Origin: Cloacimonetes bacterium UBA5614
GTDB lineage: Bacteria; Cloacimonadota; Cloacimonadia; Cloacimonadales; Cloacimonadaceae
Direction of reading: 5' to 3'
NCBI GenBank assembly: GCA_002424605.1
Contig: DIKQ01000011.1
Span: 1-64,000, forward strand
DNA: 64,000 nucleotides
The position numbers were made by a program, and so were the translations under genes. The notes under the pieces are model-generated. The model was not told where the DNA came from and did not search any database. It was given only the letters and a program-made list of their open reading frames with translations. Positions 8,897 through 17,828 of the stretch are shown here, piece by piece; positions within the stretch are counted from its first letter, which is position 1; every line of letters begins with the position of its first letter.

Positions 8897-8958
8897 ATAT
8901 TCCTCCGTAAATCCAAGGAAGTTCCATCAGACCAAAGCATTTGAAAGCAGGAAATACG

Positions 8959-9372
8959 TCAATTATCTTTATCATTTCCGCTTTTGCCTTTGGTCCCGAA
9001 CAGCCTGTGGAAGAACGCTTTTATTTGATTTCTTCTTCGTTGTCTCAGCAATCTGGCTTTTTTCCGCCTTTCCCTGTTCAATTCCTCGTCCAGCTCGTCC
9101 ATGCGGTTGATGAGTTCCCGCACATATTCCTCTTTTTCCAGCATGAGGGCAAACTGCTGGTACTTTTTGGAATCGAACAGCACTTCGGCAAAGGGCAGCA
9201 CCAGATACATAAACTGGCTTCCAATGCCGTGCAGGGGACGCAGGGATTCCGTCACCAGAATTCCGGCAGAAGCCATGCCGCGTTCTGCGACAAAGCGCGC
9301 AACCTTGTCTATCATGGCATGCGCTTCTTCTTCTGTAATCGTTACCTGTAAATCATTCATCCTATAATCCAT
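8959..9372 (-). CDS. Conserved small protein with basic coiled-coil C-terminus
   Basis: Up to 137 aa; starts are possible at 9372 (overlapping comF by 11 bp) or at the next Met, 9360. I do not recognise the family. The N-terminal ~80 residues are mixed alpha/beta (TEEEAHAMIDKVARFVAERG, LRPLHGIGSQFMYLVLPFAEV). Residues ~85-125 are a highly charged helix (EEYVRELINRMDELDEELN followed by an Arg/Lys-rich run), probably a coiled coil or nucleic-acid or membrane-surface contact. It lies between comF and the mutL-like gene in one strand-uniform array. Codon use looks like that of its neighbours, so it is probably real. Confidence 0.7.
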   Translation of the reverse strand: MDYRMNDLQVTITEEEAHAMIDKVARFVAERGMASAGILVTESLRPLHGIGSQFMYLVLPFAEVLFDSKKYQQFALMLEKEEYVRELINRMDELDEELNRERRKKARLLRQRRRNQIKAFFHRLFGTKGKSGNDKDN

Positions 9373-10084
9373 GGCAGGCGGTCATCACGAAAACGTCTCT
9401 TGCCCCCTCATTCAGGAGCACTTTGCTTGCTTCGTTAACCGTCGTGCCTGTCGTAAAAACGTCGTCTATCAGCAGGAAACTTCTTCCTTTTATACCGGTT
9501 TTTGCCGCTTTGAAAGCACCAACCAGGTTTTTCCGGCGTTCCCGTCTGTCCAGCAGTGTCTGCGAGGTCGTATAACTCGTCCTGACCAGCGCCTTGTCCG
9601 TAAAGGGCTTGCCCATCCTTGACGCCAAAGCTTTGGCTATCAGGTCGCTCTGGTTATATCCCCTCTCCCTTCTGCGCACCCTGTGAAGGGGAACCGCTGT
9701 CACAACGTCCACTCCCTGAGGCGTCTTCCCTTGCAGCAAAACCCTGAACATCTGGTTGGCAAACCAGTCGGAGATGGTCCACAACCCTTCATACTTCAAG
9801 CTATGCACCATTGCCTTGGCAGAGGTCTCATACAGAAAGACCGAGACCGCCTGACTGAAAACGAAGGAGTTCTCATAGCAATTAAAACACTCTTCGCCTT
9901 CCAGCGGAATGCCGCATTTGGGGCAGTGCTGTTCCGGCAGATAGCTGAGATTGTCATAACAGCATCCGCACAGCCAGACCTTCTGGTCCGGGATACGATG
10001 ATGGCAGCTGACGCATACCTGCGGAAACATCAAATCCAGCAGTGCATTTGCCTGTTTGCCGAGATGAGACATCCGTCCCGTCAC
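9362..10084 (-). CDS. comF: ComF family phosphoribosyltransferase-like protein
   Basis: 240 aa from a GTG start one base after the purQ stop; an internal ATG at 10072 is an alternative. An N-terminal zinc-finger-like region has paired Cys motifs (CVSCHHR, CGCC, CPKC, CFNC). The C-terminal phosphoribosyltransferase fold carries the PRPP loop LIDDVFTTGTTV and the RRERGYNQSDLIA motif typical of ComF/GntX. In naturally competent bacteria ComF takes part in DNA uptake; elsewhere its role is unclear. A dprA gene at 31240 is the other competence-type gene in the window. Confidence 0.9.
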   Translation of the reverse strand: MTGRMSHLGKQANALLDLMFPQVCVSCHHRIPDQKVWLCGCCYDNLSYLPEQHCPKCGIPLEGEECFNCYENSFVFSQAVSVFLYETSAKAMVHSLKYEGLWTISDWFANQMFRVLLQGKTPQGVDVVTAVPLHRVRRRERGYNQSDLIAKALASRMGKPFTDKALVRTSYTTSQTLLDRRERRKNLVGAFKAAKTGIKGRSFLLIDDVFTTGTTVNEASKVLLNEGARDVFVMTACHGL

Positions 10085-10085
10085 T

Positions 10086-10778
10086 CTATCTGGAATTAAA
10101 ATAATTCTCTATGGCTTTGATGATGAAAAGGCCGTCCTGCGACACAACGTGCGAGGAAGCAGCCCTTTCGGGATGGGGCATCATGCCCAGCACCCTGCGG
10201 TTTTCACTGCAGATGCCGGCAATATTGTCCACCGCTCCGTTGGGATTGGCATCGGGGGTGACGTTTCCGTCCCTGTCACAATAGCGGAATACTATCCTGT
10301 CGCTGTCCTGCAGTGCCTTCAGCCCATCCGCATCCGTGAAGTAATTTCCTTCCTTGTGCGCGATGGGAATATCCAGCGCCATGCCTTTGTCAAGACCGAA
10401 AGTATATGGACTGTCTGCGCTTTCCACCCGGATATACTGGTGCTGGCAGATAAACTGCAGGCTCTTGTTCATCATCAGGGTTCCGGGCAGCAGACCGCTT
10501 TCCGTGAGGATTTGGAAGCCGTTGCAGATGCCGAGCACCATTCCGCCCCGGTTGGCATAGCCGATTACTTCGTTCATAATGGGTGAGAACTTGGCAATGG
10601 AGCCGCAGCGCAGGTAATCCCCATAGGAAAATCCGCCCGGCAATATCACCAGGTCCGGACTCTGCAAATCCGTATCCTTGTGCCAGATTTGCGAGACATG
10701 GTGTCCCCTGGTTTCAAACGCCTCCATAGCGTCATGGTCGCAGTTTGAGCCAGGGAAGGTTATGACGCTGACCCTCAC
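10086..10778 (-). CDS. purQ: Phosphoribosylformylglycinamidine synthase, glutaminase subunit PurQ
   Basis: 230 aa class I glutamine amidotransferase that supplies ammonia to PurL for step 4 of de novo purine synthesis. The catalytic Cys lies in GICNGFQIL and the His/Glu pair in HPERA; the N-terminus VSVITFPGSNCDHD is typical of PurQ. The start is GTG, sharing one base with the purS stop (TAGTG), so translation is coupled. PurL is not in this window and must be elsewhere. Confidence 0.96.
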   Translation of the reverse strand: MRVSVITFPGSNCDHDAMEAFETRGHHVSQIWHKDTDLQSPDLVILPGGFSYGDYLRCGSIAKFSPIMNEVIGYANRGGMVLGICNGFQILTESGLLPGTLMMNKSLQFICQHQYIRVESADSPYTFGLDKGMALDIPIAHKEGNYFTDADGLKALQDSDRIVFRYCDRDGNVTPDANPNGAVDNIAGICSENRRVLGMMPHPERAASSHVVSQDGLFIIKAIENYFNSR

Positions 10779-11032
10779 TAATCCCTCACTGCTTCCAGTT
10801 CAAAGGCATATTTCTCGGTATTGGGATTGGCAAGCAGTTTATCGCAGATGGTGTGCACCTGTTTACTGACTTTTTCCTCATCATTTTCATCAAACTTGAT
10901 TTCAATGTATTTGCTGATGCGGGTCTCCCGGATGGCGTCATATCCCAGGGAATGCAGGGAATTTGTCACTGCCTGACCCTGGGGGTCGAGCACGCTGGGC
11001 TTAAGGAAAACGTGAATCTTGGCTTTTAGCAT
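10778..11032 (-). CDS. purS: Phosphoribosylformylglycinamidine synthase subunit PurS
   Basis: 84 aa, the normal length for PurS, which bridges PurQ and the small-type PurL. The N-terminus KAKIHVFLKPSVLDPQGQAV and the core RETRISKYIEIKF match the family. It is the first gene of the minus-strand purS-purQ-comF run and is preceded by a sigma70-like promoter at 11081-11108 and a short leader. Confidence 0.95.
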   Translation of the reverse strand: MLKAKIHVFLKPSVLDPQGQAVTNSLHSLGYDAIRETRISKYIEIKFDENDEEKVSKQVHTICDKLLANPNTEKYAFELEAVRD

Positions 11033-11080
11033 TGAGACATCCTATCTATAAACTGGGTAATCATTAATGTATGAAATACC

Positions 11081-11108
11081 ATTATCTTACAGACAAAGAT
11101 TTGGTCAA
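11081..11108 (-). promoter_or_regulatory. Putative promoter of the purS-purQ-comF run
   Basis: On the minus strand, TTGACC is followed after 16 nt by GATAAT. The predicted start is near 11074, leaving a leader of about 40 nt before purS. No purine riboswitch fits in so short a leader. Confidence 0.5.
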
Positions 11109-11120
11109 TAGTAAAATTGC

Positions 11121-11194
11121 CCCTGCCTGATAAGGCAAGTCACCGTGAACAAAGTTCTCCCATAGTTCACGTATAGTTCCCTCATCAGGCAGGA
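11121..11194. repeat. Interspersed palindromic repeat, copy C
   Basis: Clean terminal inverted repeats CCCTGCCTGAT and ATCAGGCAGG. The inside carries GTGAACAAAGTTCTCCCATAG, similar to the GGGAACAAAG inner arm of other copies. It lies immediately upstream of the purS promoter. Confidence 0.8.
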
Positions 11195-11234
11195 AAGAGG
11201 CATATTTTGGCGTGTGCCGTCAGGTATTAATGGA

Positions 11235-11639
11235 CTATGTATTGTTTTTGCGGGAGGTAAAAGCCCCGATTATGACCAGGGCAAAACCAATGATGGTCAG
11301 CACCAGTCCGTATTGGATGGATTGAATCATGCCGGCAGGACCCTTTTCAGCATCCGCATACTTAAGATATTTGAACAGCATGACTCCCAGCCCAGTAAAA
11401 GCCGAGATTAAAGTGACCGGCATGGAAAGACCGGAATTTTTGGCGGAAGATAACAGGAAATGCGCCACCAGTATGATTACTGCCGCTGCAAAGACTATCC
11501 AGGTGACTCCGCCGATATCGGCTCCAGAGTAGTTCTTGACTTCTCCTGCGCAGGAATAGTTTACCCAGGGCAGGAAAAAACAGATTAGGACTATCCCTGC
11601 ACCTGCCGGAGTCAAAAAAGATTGTTTATTATTATTCAT
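11235..11639 (-). CDS. Small integral membrane protein, four predicted helices
   Basis: 134 aa of unknown function. Four hydrophobic segments are visible: PAGAGIVLICFFLPWV, TWIVFAAAVIILVAHFLL, PVTLISAFTGLGVMLF and YGLVLTIIGFALVIIGAF. A polar loop, NYSCAGEVKNYSGADIGG, follows the first helix, and the protein ends in a short basic tail (SRKNNT). A strong GGGAGGT site precedes the ATG. It stands alone between two palindromic repeat copies. Confidence 0.75.
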   Translation of the reverse strand: MNNNKQSFLTPAGAGIVLICFFLPWVNYSCAGEVKNYSGADIGGVTWIVFAAAVIILVAHFLLSSAKNSGLSMPVTLISAFTGLGVMLFKYLKYADAEKGPAGMIQSIQYGLVLTIIGFALVIIGAFTSRKNNT

Positions 11640-11716
11640 AGCTTACCTCCCAATGAAATATCTATGTATAAATAATATAATAACTTAATATACCTTTATG
11701 GCAATGGCTAATGTAG

Positions 11717-11793
11717 CCCCTTGCTGATTTCGTGGGGGTAACGGGGAGGATGCGTGGGGATTCCCCACGATACCCCCTCGCATCATGCAGGGA
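11717..11793. repeat. Interspersed palindromic repeat, copy D
   Basis: The left end is degenerate (CCCCTTGCTGATTT) and the right end is GCATCATGCAGGGA. The core GGGGAGGATGCGTGGGGATTCCCC followed by ACGATACCCCCTCG is nearly identical to copies at 30141 and 46088. It marks the left edge of the AT-rich island. Confidence 0.82.
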
Positions 11794-12049
11794 AGGAAAA
11801 GTTAAAAGGTACTCTACATCATATATAGCAAGAACAATTCAATCTTTCACATATGGTTAATTGGTATCTACCTCATTTGAGTAAATTTGTATAGAGGAAT
11901 TACTATGCAAGAAGGTGTTACAATATAACTCGTCTATCAGAAAGAAACCTTTGTCAAAATTAGATGTATCCAAGATATAAATATTAAACTCGATCTATTA
12001 GAGAATAGAAGCTACAGGTAGATGACAATCTAAATACAATCTGTGAGTA
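11794..12049. other. AT-rich non-coding stretch at the edge of the island
   Basis: After repeat copy D there is no convincing gene up to the stop codon at 12050. Base composition falls sharply here (long A/T runs) and stays low through 14.1 kb, marking the boundary of a segment unlike its neighbours. Confidence 0.5.
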
Positions 12050-12799
12050 TTATGAAAATAATGCCAAACACCGAATCAAAAGGAGGAAATACAAGACATA
12101 TTTGAAAGAATTCCAAAAAGAAACTTGAAGCTGAGTAACCATTTTTATCTTGTACTTTTCGTTAGTTATCAACAAGTATAGTTGCGAAATGTCTTGATCT
12201 AAAAGTTCTTCATTGCTACTATTTAGTAACTTTTCTTTGTAAAATAGCATATTTCTACTGAATTTCTTAACTTCATCAGAAAAGATTTTGATAGAAATTT
12301 TTGTATTTGATTGTTCGTGTTCGGCATGTCTCCAGTGCCAAAGCCAAATCTTATAACCATAAACAAAAGGGTATTTTGGATTGTTTTGAGTGTGCCAAAT
12401 GAGAACCATAAAAAATGAACTAACAAAGACTAGAAAACAAAAAAGTAACAAGATAAAAGCAATTGTAATCTCAATTACAGATCCTTTAAAAGGATTTGCA
12501 ATAGGATCATAGTATTTGTTAAACAAAGCAAATGATATACCGCCAAAAGCCACCAGTAAAGCTAACCCTACTTGCAATAATTGGGTTCTTCTTGTTTCCC
12601 AATAGTTTACTCTGTCGTTTAAATGAAAAATCATCTCTCTAATATAAACCCACTTCTTCCATAACTCTTCTTTTTCATTCTTTTCACAACGTGAAAAGAA
12701 ATTTGATATCGTGCCTTTAATTGCACTATATCCAGTGTTGTGAATTTCATCAACATCAATATCGGGATATCGGCATCCCAAAAAAGATTTAGTTTTCAT
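12050..12799 (-). CDS. Uncharacterised membrane protein coupled to a radical-SAM gene
   Basis: 249 aa of no recognised family. A hydrophilic N-terminal ~65 residues (helical, WVYIREMIFHLNDRVNYWETRR) lead to two adjacent membrane helices (LLQVGLALLVAFGGISFALF and EITIAFILLLFCFLVFVSSFF). A cytosolic helical domain of ~100 residues follows, then a third hydrophobic stretch at the C-terminus (YVLYFLLLIRCLALF). This layout recalls SLATT-type 2TM proteins from prokaryotic conflict systems, but the resemblance is only general. A GGAGG site lies inside the end of the upstream radical-SAM gene and the two frames overlap by 11 bp, so the products are probably made together. Base composition is AT-rich and unlike flanking genes. 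Confidence 0.7.
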   Translation of the reverse strand: MKTKSFLGCRYPDIDVDEIHNTGYSAIKGTISNFFSRCEKNEKEELWKKWVYIREMIFHLNDRVNYWETRRTQLLQVGLALLVAFGGISFALFNKYYDPIANPFKGSVIEITIAFILLLFCFLVFVSSFFMVLIWHTQNNPKYPFVYGYKIWLWHWRHAEHEQSNTKISIKIFSDEVKKFSRNMLFYKEKLLNSSNEELLDQDISQLYLLITNEKYKIKMVTQLQVSFWNSFKYVLYFLLLIRCLALFS

Positions 12800-14045
12800 T
12801 TATCAAACCTCCATTTCTTATCAAATCATGAATTGTATCATTAAGAAAATAGTTGGATCCATCATCAGTATCAATGCCAAAAAAACTTGTAGGAGAATTG
12901 GACAGTTGCGGGTTGTCGATTCTACTCTTTAAATAATGCTTGATTGTGGTAGAACTTTTTAATCTACAATGACTATTAAGGTATTCACCAATACTGCCAT
13001 TAGGGTGCCAGACATCATCAATGTAGGAGAAAGAAACTTTCCCATCGCGGATTGCTTTAAAAGCCCCATACCCAAGATGACCCTTGTAATAGTTGTTGAA
13101 TTCTGAATGGGGTGGAATACCACAGCAGTTTAGTGTATCACTGAAATGATGAAATTCATTATCGCCTGAACTAAATGACATTCTATTTTGATGTGCTAGA
13201 CTTCTTACTTGAATTAAAGATTGAAGTTTAATCAAGGAATCCAATTCATAATTTATTCTAGATATTTTCATTCCATTCTTCTTATAGTAATCTAGAAGAT
13301 CAAACCCAAGTGCTTCCCATAGCATGTTTCTTTGGATTATGGTTGAATTAGTTGGAATCCGCAAGTGTTCAAGAACCACATGCTTAACTCCTGCATTTGC
13401 TAGAGGCTTAATAATCTTATCGTCTACAATTTCTAATGGGAATAGATAAGGTTGTATTCTCGCAACAGTATATACTCCCATTTTTGATAATTTTTCTAAT
13501 GCTTTGACCCTTTGTATTGGACTCGATACGTGAGGTTCTACCCTGTTAGCAATTTTGTTTGAAAAAGAAGAAAAACTCATTTGAACATAGCATTTTGATT
13601 CAGCTATTAAATCTTTATAGTCGTTGATAGCTATTTCATGTGATTTAGTACACATTACATATGGGTATTGATAATCCCTAAGAATCTTCATCATAGATAA
13701 TGTTACTTTTTCATGTTTTTCTAAATGCTGCATCGGATCTGAAGTACATCCGAAGTGTATTGGTACACCATGTTTTATGCTAGATGAAACTGGATCCTTC
13801 CAATTCTTCTCAATACTCACTTTATGGAAAATCCCAGCTAATCCTTTTGGATTAGCTGGCAGAATATCTTTGTTAAAATTTCCTGTTCTGTTGTTTAAGG
13901 ATTGACTAAAACAATATAAGCACCCGTGGGAACAACCCCTATATGAATCTAGTCGAATTGGTAAAGAACAAAAATAGAAAAGGCTCTTAACACCTATGTA
14001 TTCTGTATAGAATCTATCAACGCTAGATGATGTTGGTTTCTTCAA
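12789..14045 (-). CDS. Radical-SAM protein of the spore-photoproduct-lyase-like (COG1533) type
   Basis: 418 aa from a TTG start with a GGAG site. The iron-sulfur motif CxxxCxxC is formed by C38, C42 and C45 (GCSHGCLYC). A following CTSDPMQHLEK segment and VARIQPYLFPLE resemble the SPL-like/Rv2578c group of radical-SAM enzymes, so it should bind a [4Fe-4S] cluster and cleave S-adenosylmethionine. The C-terminal ~150 residues, with several His and Cys (FHHFSDTLNCCGIPPHSE), are not familiar to me. No spore-related context exists. It forms a translationally coupled pair with the membrane protein downstream in an AT-rich island, suggesting horizontal transfer. The substrate is unknown. Confidence 0.82.
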   Translation of the reverse strand: MKKPTSSSVDRFYTEYIGVKSLFYFCSLPIRLDSYRGCSHGCLYCFSQSLNNRTGNFNKDILPANPKGLAGIFHKVSIEKNWKDPVSSSIKHGVPIHFGCTSDPMQHLEKHEKVTLSMMKILRDYQYPYVMCTKSHEIAINDYKDLIAESKCYVQMSFSSFSNKIANRVEPHVSSPIQRVKALEKLSKMGVYTVARIQPYLFPLEIVDDKIIKPLANAGVKHVVLEHLRIPTNSTIIQRNMLWEALGFDLLDYYKKNGMKISRINYELDSLIKLQSLIQVRSLAHQNRMSFSSGDNEFHHFSDTLNCCGIPPHSEFNNYYKGHLGYGAFKAIRDGKVSFSYIDDVWHPNGSIGEYLNSHCRLKSSTTIKHYLKSRIDNPQLSNSPTSFFGIDTDDGSNYFLNDTIHDLIRNGGLINEN

Positions 14046-14170
14046 ACTTATTAACTCCTATGCTTTTAATTTGCTGTACAAGTATCATAGTGTATGCATT
14101 CATCTAATAAAGGATTGTCCTTTTCTACAATGGTCACATCGCTTTACCGTATATGTTAATAGTAAACCTT

Positions 14171-15322
14171 TTATATCGCCAAGAGTAATGGGTGCTCAGG
14201 TTCGGACATTATTGTTCGTTCAGGGATTCTTTCAAGCAAATCGTGTTTATGAATTTCCTTGGCGTTATGATAGCCCTGCACAGTGGTCCAGGCAAGGTTT
14301 TGCAGATAGGCGGCGGAGACAGGGTCAATGCCGGCGGGCACATAGTGGTTTCCGACGGGGCTGATGTTCCAGATGGAAGCGAGGAACAGGCAGGAGACCA
14401 GATAGGTGCCGTTCAGGCTGGGATGATAGTTGTCCGGGGCATAGAGGTCCAGCGAATCGGGACTCTGGTTGTTGTTATACCAGGCGACTCCGGCAGGACA
14501 GACCAGTCCGTCCAGATATGCCCCGATGTAGTTATAGGCATTGCGGATGGGGATATACATTTCCGGGTTGTTGCGCCAGGCCCAGGTCATATAAAATCCT
14601 GTCAGGGCACCGCTCTGGGCAATAACGGCATCCAGATTGATGCAGGCCTGGTAAAACAGGTCCGGGTAGTTCATGGGACGGCTGCTCTGCTCCTGCAGGA
14701 TGACCAAATCCCAGTTGCCGGTCTGGATGGTGCTGAGGGTGGTGAGGTCGGCATAATGCTGTTCCAGGGTGGCTCCGCCTATGGTGCGCGCCTGGATGAC
14801 GGCTCCCCATTCCGGATGGACTGCATCCAGAAGTCCCTGCAGATGAGCGTCCACTCCGCCGTTGAAATAGGTGTGGCTGTTGCCGACAAACAGCACCCGC
14901 CGGCAATGCTCATAGGGAAGTCCCCAGTGTACTACGACTTCCAGTCCGCCGGGAACGAATTGCAGGGTAATGTAAACTGTGGTCGTCTGACCCGGGGAAA
15001 CGGTTCCCGTGCCCAGTCCGGTGGCTATCAGGAGCGTATCCTCAAACACAGAAACATTGATGGCATAGGTCCCCATTTCCAGGTCTTCAAACAATCCGCT
15101 GGCAGAAGTGCCGTCTATCACCATATCCCTGGATGCGGTGAAGTCGCCCTTGGTGATGACGACATTGACGCGGGTGACGTTGAATCCCTGCTGGAAAGCG
15201 GGAGCGAGATTCATGGAAATGGGCATTTTGCCGAGGTCTTCCGGCTCAGTATTGCGCCGGTCGCAGGCAATGAATGTAAACAGAAGCATGGCGGTTATAA
15301 AAATGAAGAGGGTTCGTTTCAT
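14171..15322 (-). CDS. SGNH-hydrolase-like lipoprotein
   Basis: 383 aa from the ATG at 15322, placed 5 nt after GGGAGG; a GTG two codons earlier is less likely. The signal peptide ends in a lipobox, LFTFIAC, so the mature protein should be lipid-anchored. Residues ~30-130 look like a beta-sandwich (VTRVNVVITKGDFTASRDM, GTYAINVSVFE). The rest resembles the SGNH/GDSL fold: RRVLFVGNSHTYF holds the candidate Ser block, DLVILQEQSS a central strand, and DNYHPSLNGTYL the candidate Asp-His block. An esterase or deacetylase acting on envelope glycans is possible. A 383-aa frame on the opposite strand is a shadow. Confidence 0.78.
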   Translation of the reverse strand: MKRTLFIFITAMLLFTFIACDRRNTEPEDLGKMPISMNLAPAFQQGFNVTRVNVVITKGDFTASRDMVIDGTSASGLFEDLEMGTYAINVSVFEDTLLIATGLGTGTVSPGQTTTVYITLQFVPGGLEVVVHWGLPYEHCRRVLFVGNSHTYFNGGVDAHLQGLLDAVHPEWGAVIQARTIGGATLEQHYADLTTLSTIQTGNWDLVILQEQSSRPMNYPDLFYQACINLDAVIAQSGALTGFYMTWAWRNNPEMYIPIRNAYNYIGAYLDGLVCPAGVAWYNNNQSPDSLDLYAPDNYHPSLNGTYLVSCLFLASIWNISPVGNHYVPAGIDPVSAAYLQNLAWTTVQGYHNAKEIHKHDLLERIPERTIMSEPEHPLLLAI

Positions 15323-15367
15323 AATCACCTCCCTTTGGGATGAACTCTATTCAGGCAAGTTATGATG

Positions 15368-16393
15368 TCAAGCTTTTATGTATGCTTCCAGCAGTTTGAG
15401 GGTGTTTTCCACTCCCTGTTTGTGCGTTCTTTCGTAGCCGTGCGAGGCAAAGACGCCGGGTCCTATCAGGCCGTGCCTGATTTCATAACCGGCATGCAGA
15501 GCGCCTTCCACGTCTGAACCATAGAAGGGATAGATGTCCACTGCATACTGGAGCTTCAGCTCTTTGGCAAGGCGGATAAGTTCATTGGTGACGTCCCAGT
15601 CATATGGTCCGCCGGAGTCCTTGGCGCAGATGGAAACCTTGTATTCATCAGTTTCCAGGTCGTCCCCCACCGCACCCATATCCACGGAAATCACTTCTTC
15701 CGTTTCAGATGGAATCCCGCTGGTGGCGCCGTGTCCCACTTCCTCGTAAGCAGTAAAGAGGATGCTGACCTTGCGGGAAAGTTTCAGCACTCCGTCCGAG
15801 ACCATGGCTGCCAAAGCAAGCTGGATGCCGGCGCTGGCTTTATCGTCCAGATGCCTGCTTTTGATAAAACCGCTCGGAGTATGGATGGTGCGGGCATCCA
15901 GCGAGATAAAATCACCGGCTGAAATGCCAAGTTTCAGGGTGTCTTCCTTGTTTTTTACAATCTCGTCCAGCACTATTTCCATGGAGCTGTCGTCCCGGGG
16001 CTTGCTGCCGGAATCCTTGTACACATGGGCAGCAGGTCCGTTTATGTAAACGGTACCGGTGTATTCCCTGCCGTCACGGGTGTGGATGATGACGTTCTCG
16101 TTTTCTATATTGTTTTCTGGATAACCGCCGATTTTGGTGAAACGGAGTCTGCCGTTGCTTTTGACAGCCCTCACCATAGCGCCCAAAGTATCGATATGGG
16201 CAGCCAGAACCAGCGGTCTGCCTTCACCGCCCAGGCAGGCAATCACTGAACCCTTGATGGTGACTTCCGGCGCGAAGGACAGCTTCCTCAGTTCGTTCAC
16301 GAGATAGTCCTGCACTTTCTTTGTGAAGCCGGAAGGGCTGGGGATTTGGCAGAGGTTAAGTATCTGGTCAACTGCGTATTGCGTGTAATCCAT
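15368..16393 (-). CDS. M42 family metallo-aminopeptidase
   Basis: 341 aa from the ATG at 16393, which has a GGGAG site; the TTG at 16405 overlaps that site and is unlikely. M42 enzymes are cytosolic TET-type aminopeptidases with a di-metal centre. Metal and catalytic motifs are visible: AHIDTLGAM, HLDDKAS, the general-base pair in AYEEVGHG, and VDMGAVG. It is the last gene of a long minus-strand array and fits a peptide-degrading lifestyle. The exact specificity (glutamyl- versus leucyl-type) cannot be read from the sequence. Confidence 0.9.
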   Translation of the reverse strand: MDYTQYAVDQILNLCQIPSPSGFTKKVQDYLVNELRKLSFAPEVTIKGSVIACLGGEGRPLVLAAHIDTLGAMVRAVKSNGRLRFTKIGGYPENNIENENVIIHTRDGREYTGTVYINGPAAHVYKDSGSKPRDDSSMEIVLDEIVKNKEDTLKLGISAGDFISLDARTIHTPSGFIKSRHLDDKASAGIQLALAAMVSDGVLKLSRKVSILFTAYEEVGHGATSGIPSETEEVISVDMGAVGDDLETDEYKVSICAKDSGGPYDWDVTNELIRLAKELKLQYAVDIYPFYGSDVEGALHAGYEIRHGLIGPGVFASHGYERTHKQGVENTLKLLEAYIKA

Positions 16394-16421
16394 ATGTTCT
16401 CCCAATCAGGTATTTATGGTT

Positions 16422-17828
16422 TTATTTACCAATGCAGAATGAAGAAAAGATATGCTCCAGCATATCGTCTGTGGTAATGGCTCCGGTGATTTCGGACAGG
16501 GCTGAAATAGCTTCTATGAGGTCAAAGGCGATAAATTCGTAGCCGGCGGAAACGGTGATAGCCTCCAGCGCTTTATCCAGGGAGGAAAGCGAACGCTCGA
16601 TGGCTGCCAGATGGCGGGTATTGGTAACCAGAATGGTGGAAGGCTGCAAATCCGGCAGGGCAATACGGGAGACGATTTGCTGGCGGAGCAGTCCAATGCC
16701 GTCCTCCAGGACAGTGGAACAGGGAATGAGCTGCACATTGGGAGCGATTTTGGAGGCAAAACGGGAGCTTATCAGATAACTGTTCCATTCGGCAGTTTCG
16801 GGCAGTTTGTCAAAGCCAAGCAGGTCGGCTTTGTTGAGGACGCAGAGAGTCTTTTCAGCATACTCAGCATCGGGCTTGCAGCAAGTATTGTCAAGGGTGC
16901 CGGGGTCGGTCAGCAGTATTACAAGGTCAGCTTTGCCGATTATCTCACGGGTGCGGTCAATACCCAGCTTTTCCACCTCATCCTGCGTATCCCTGAGTCC
17001 GGCTGTGTCTATCAGGCGGATAGGATAGCCGTCCAGTGAAAGCCACTCTTCCAGATAGTCACGGGTGGTGCCGGGAACGGGAGTCACAATAGCGCGGTTT
17101 TCCGCCAGGAACCTGTTGAAAACAGACGACTTGCCGACATTGGGAGCACCGCTCAGGCAGACGGAAAAACCGTCCCGCAGGATGCGTCCCTGTCTGCCGC
17201 ATTGCAGCATTTCACCCAGGCGGGCGCTGATGTCTTCCAGTTCTTTTCTGACCTCGCACAAATCCAACTCCGGCAAATCCTGGTCGGCAAAATCAATGGA
17301 AAGCTCAAACCGGATGCGGCAATCAGCCAGGGAAGCCACAAGAGCAGATATCTCTTTGGAAAGGTTACCTTTAAGCTGGCTCAACGCAGCGGTTTCGGCT
17401 TTGGCAGTCTGGGCATGGATGAGATCACTGACTGCTTCCGCCTGGGCTAAATCCAGCTTGTGGTTCATAAATGCCCTGAAGGTAAACTCACCGGGTTCTG
17501 CCATGCGGCAACTGCTCAGCAGAAGCTGAAGGATGCGGCTGGACAGGTCGGGATTGCCATGCCCGGAAATCTCCACCATGTCTTCGCCAGTATAGCTGTG
17601 AGGAGTTCGGAACACCAGGCAGACCACTTCGTCAATGACCTGTCTGCCGTCCTGAATATAGCCGTGCACAGCTTTGTAACCCTCTGCCTTCAGGAGCTTT
17701 TCCGGCTGGGAAAATACCCGGCTCACGACGGAAATGGCATCAGTTCCGCTTACCCGGATGACGGAAAGCGCTGAGGTGCCTGCCGGCGTGGCAATGGCTG
17801 TTATGGTGTCCGTCAGGTTAAATCGCAT
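16422..17828 (-). CDS. mnmE: tRNA modification GTPase MnmE
   Basis: 468 aa. With MnmG it builds the cmnm5 group on U34 of certain tRNAs. The N-terminal folate-binding domain (TITAIATPAGTSALSVIRVSG) is followed by a helical domain and a G domain inserted near residue 220: GAPNVGKSSVFN, TRDYLEEW and DTAGLRD, then NKADLLG. The C-terminus FCIGK is the invariant CxGK. The start overlaps the end of dxs by 16 bp, so the two are translated from the same message. MnmG is not in the window. Confidence 0.96.
   Translation of the reverse strand: MRFNLTDTITAIATPAGTSALSVIRVSGTDAISVVSRVFSQPEKLLKAEGYKAVHGYIQDGRQVIDEVVCLVFRTPHSYTGEDMVEISGHGNPDLSSRILQLLLSSCRMAEPGEFTFRAFMNHKLDLAQAEAVSDLIHAQTAKAETAALSQLKGNLSKEISALVASLADCRIRFELSIDFADQDLPELDLCEVRKELEDISARLGEMLQCGRQGRILRDGFSVCLSGAPNVGKSSVFNRFLAENRAIVTPVPGTTRDYLEEWLSLDGYPIRLIDTAGLRDTQDEVEKLGIDRTREIIGKADLVILLTDPGTLDNTCCKPDAEYAEKTLCVLNKADLLGFDKLPETAEWNSYLISSRFASKIAPNVQLIPCSTVLEDGIGLLRQQIVSRIALPDLQPSTILVTNTRHLAAIERSLSSLDKALEAITVSAGYEFIAFDLIEAISALSEITGAITTDDMLEHIFSSFCIGK

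Noticed and set aside
12789..14045. Spore photoproduct lyase proper
   Set aside because: Only the general radical-SAM layout agrees; the C-terminal part and the membrane-protein context do not fit, and no sporulation genes are near.
14192..15343. 383-aa open frame on the plus strand
   Set aside because: It is opposite the SGNH lipoprotein gene, which has a lipobox, family motifs and a GGGAGG site. The plus frame has none of these.
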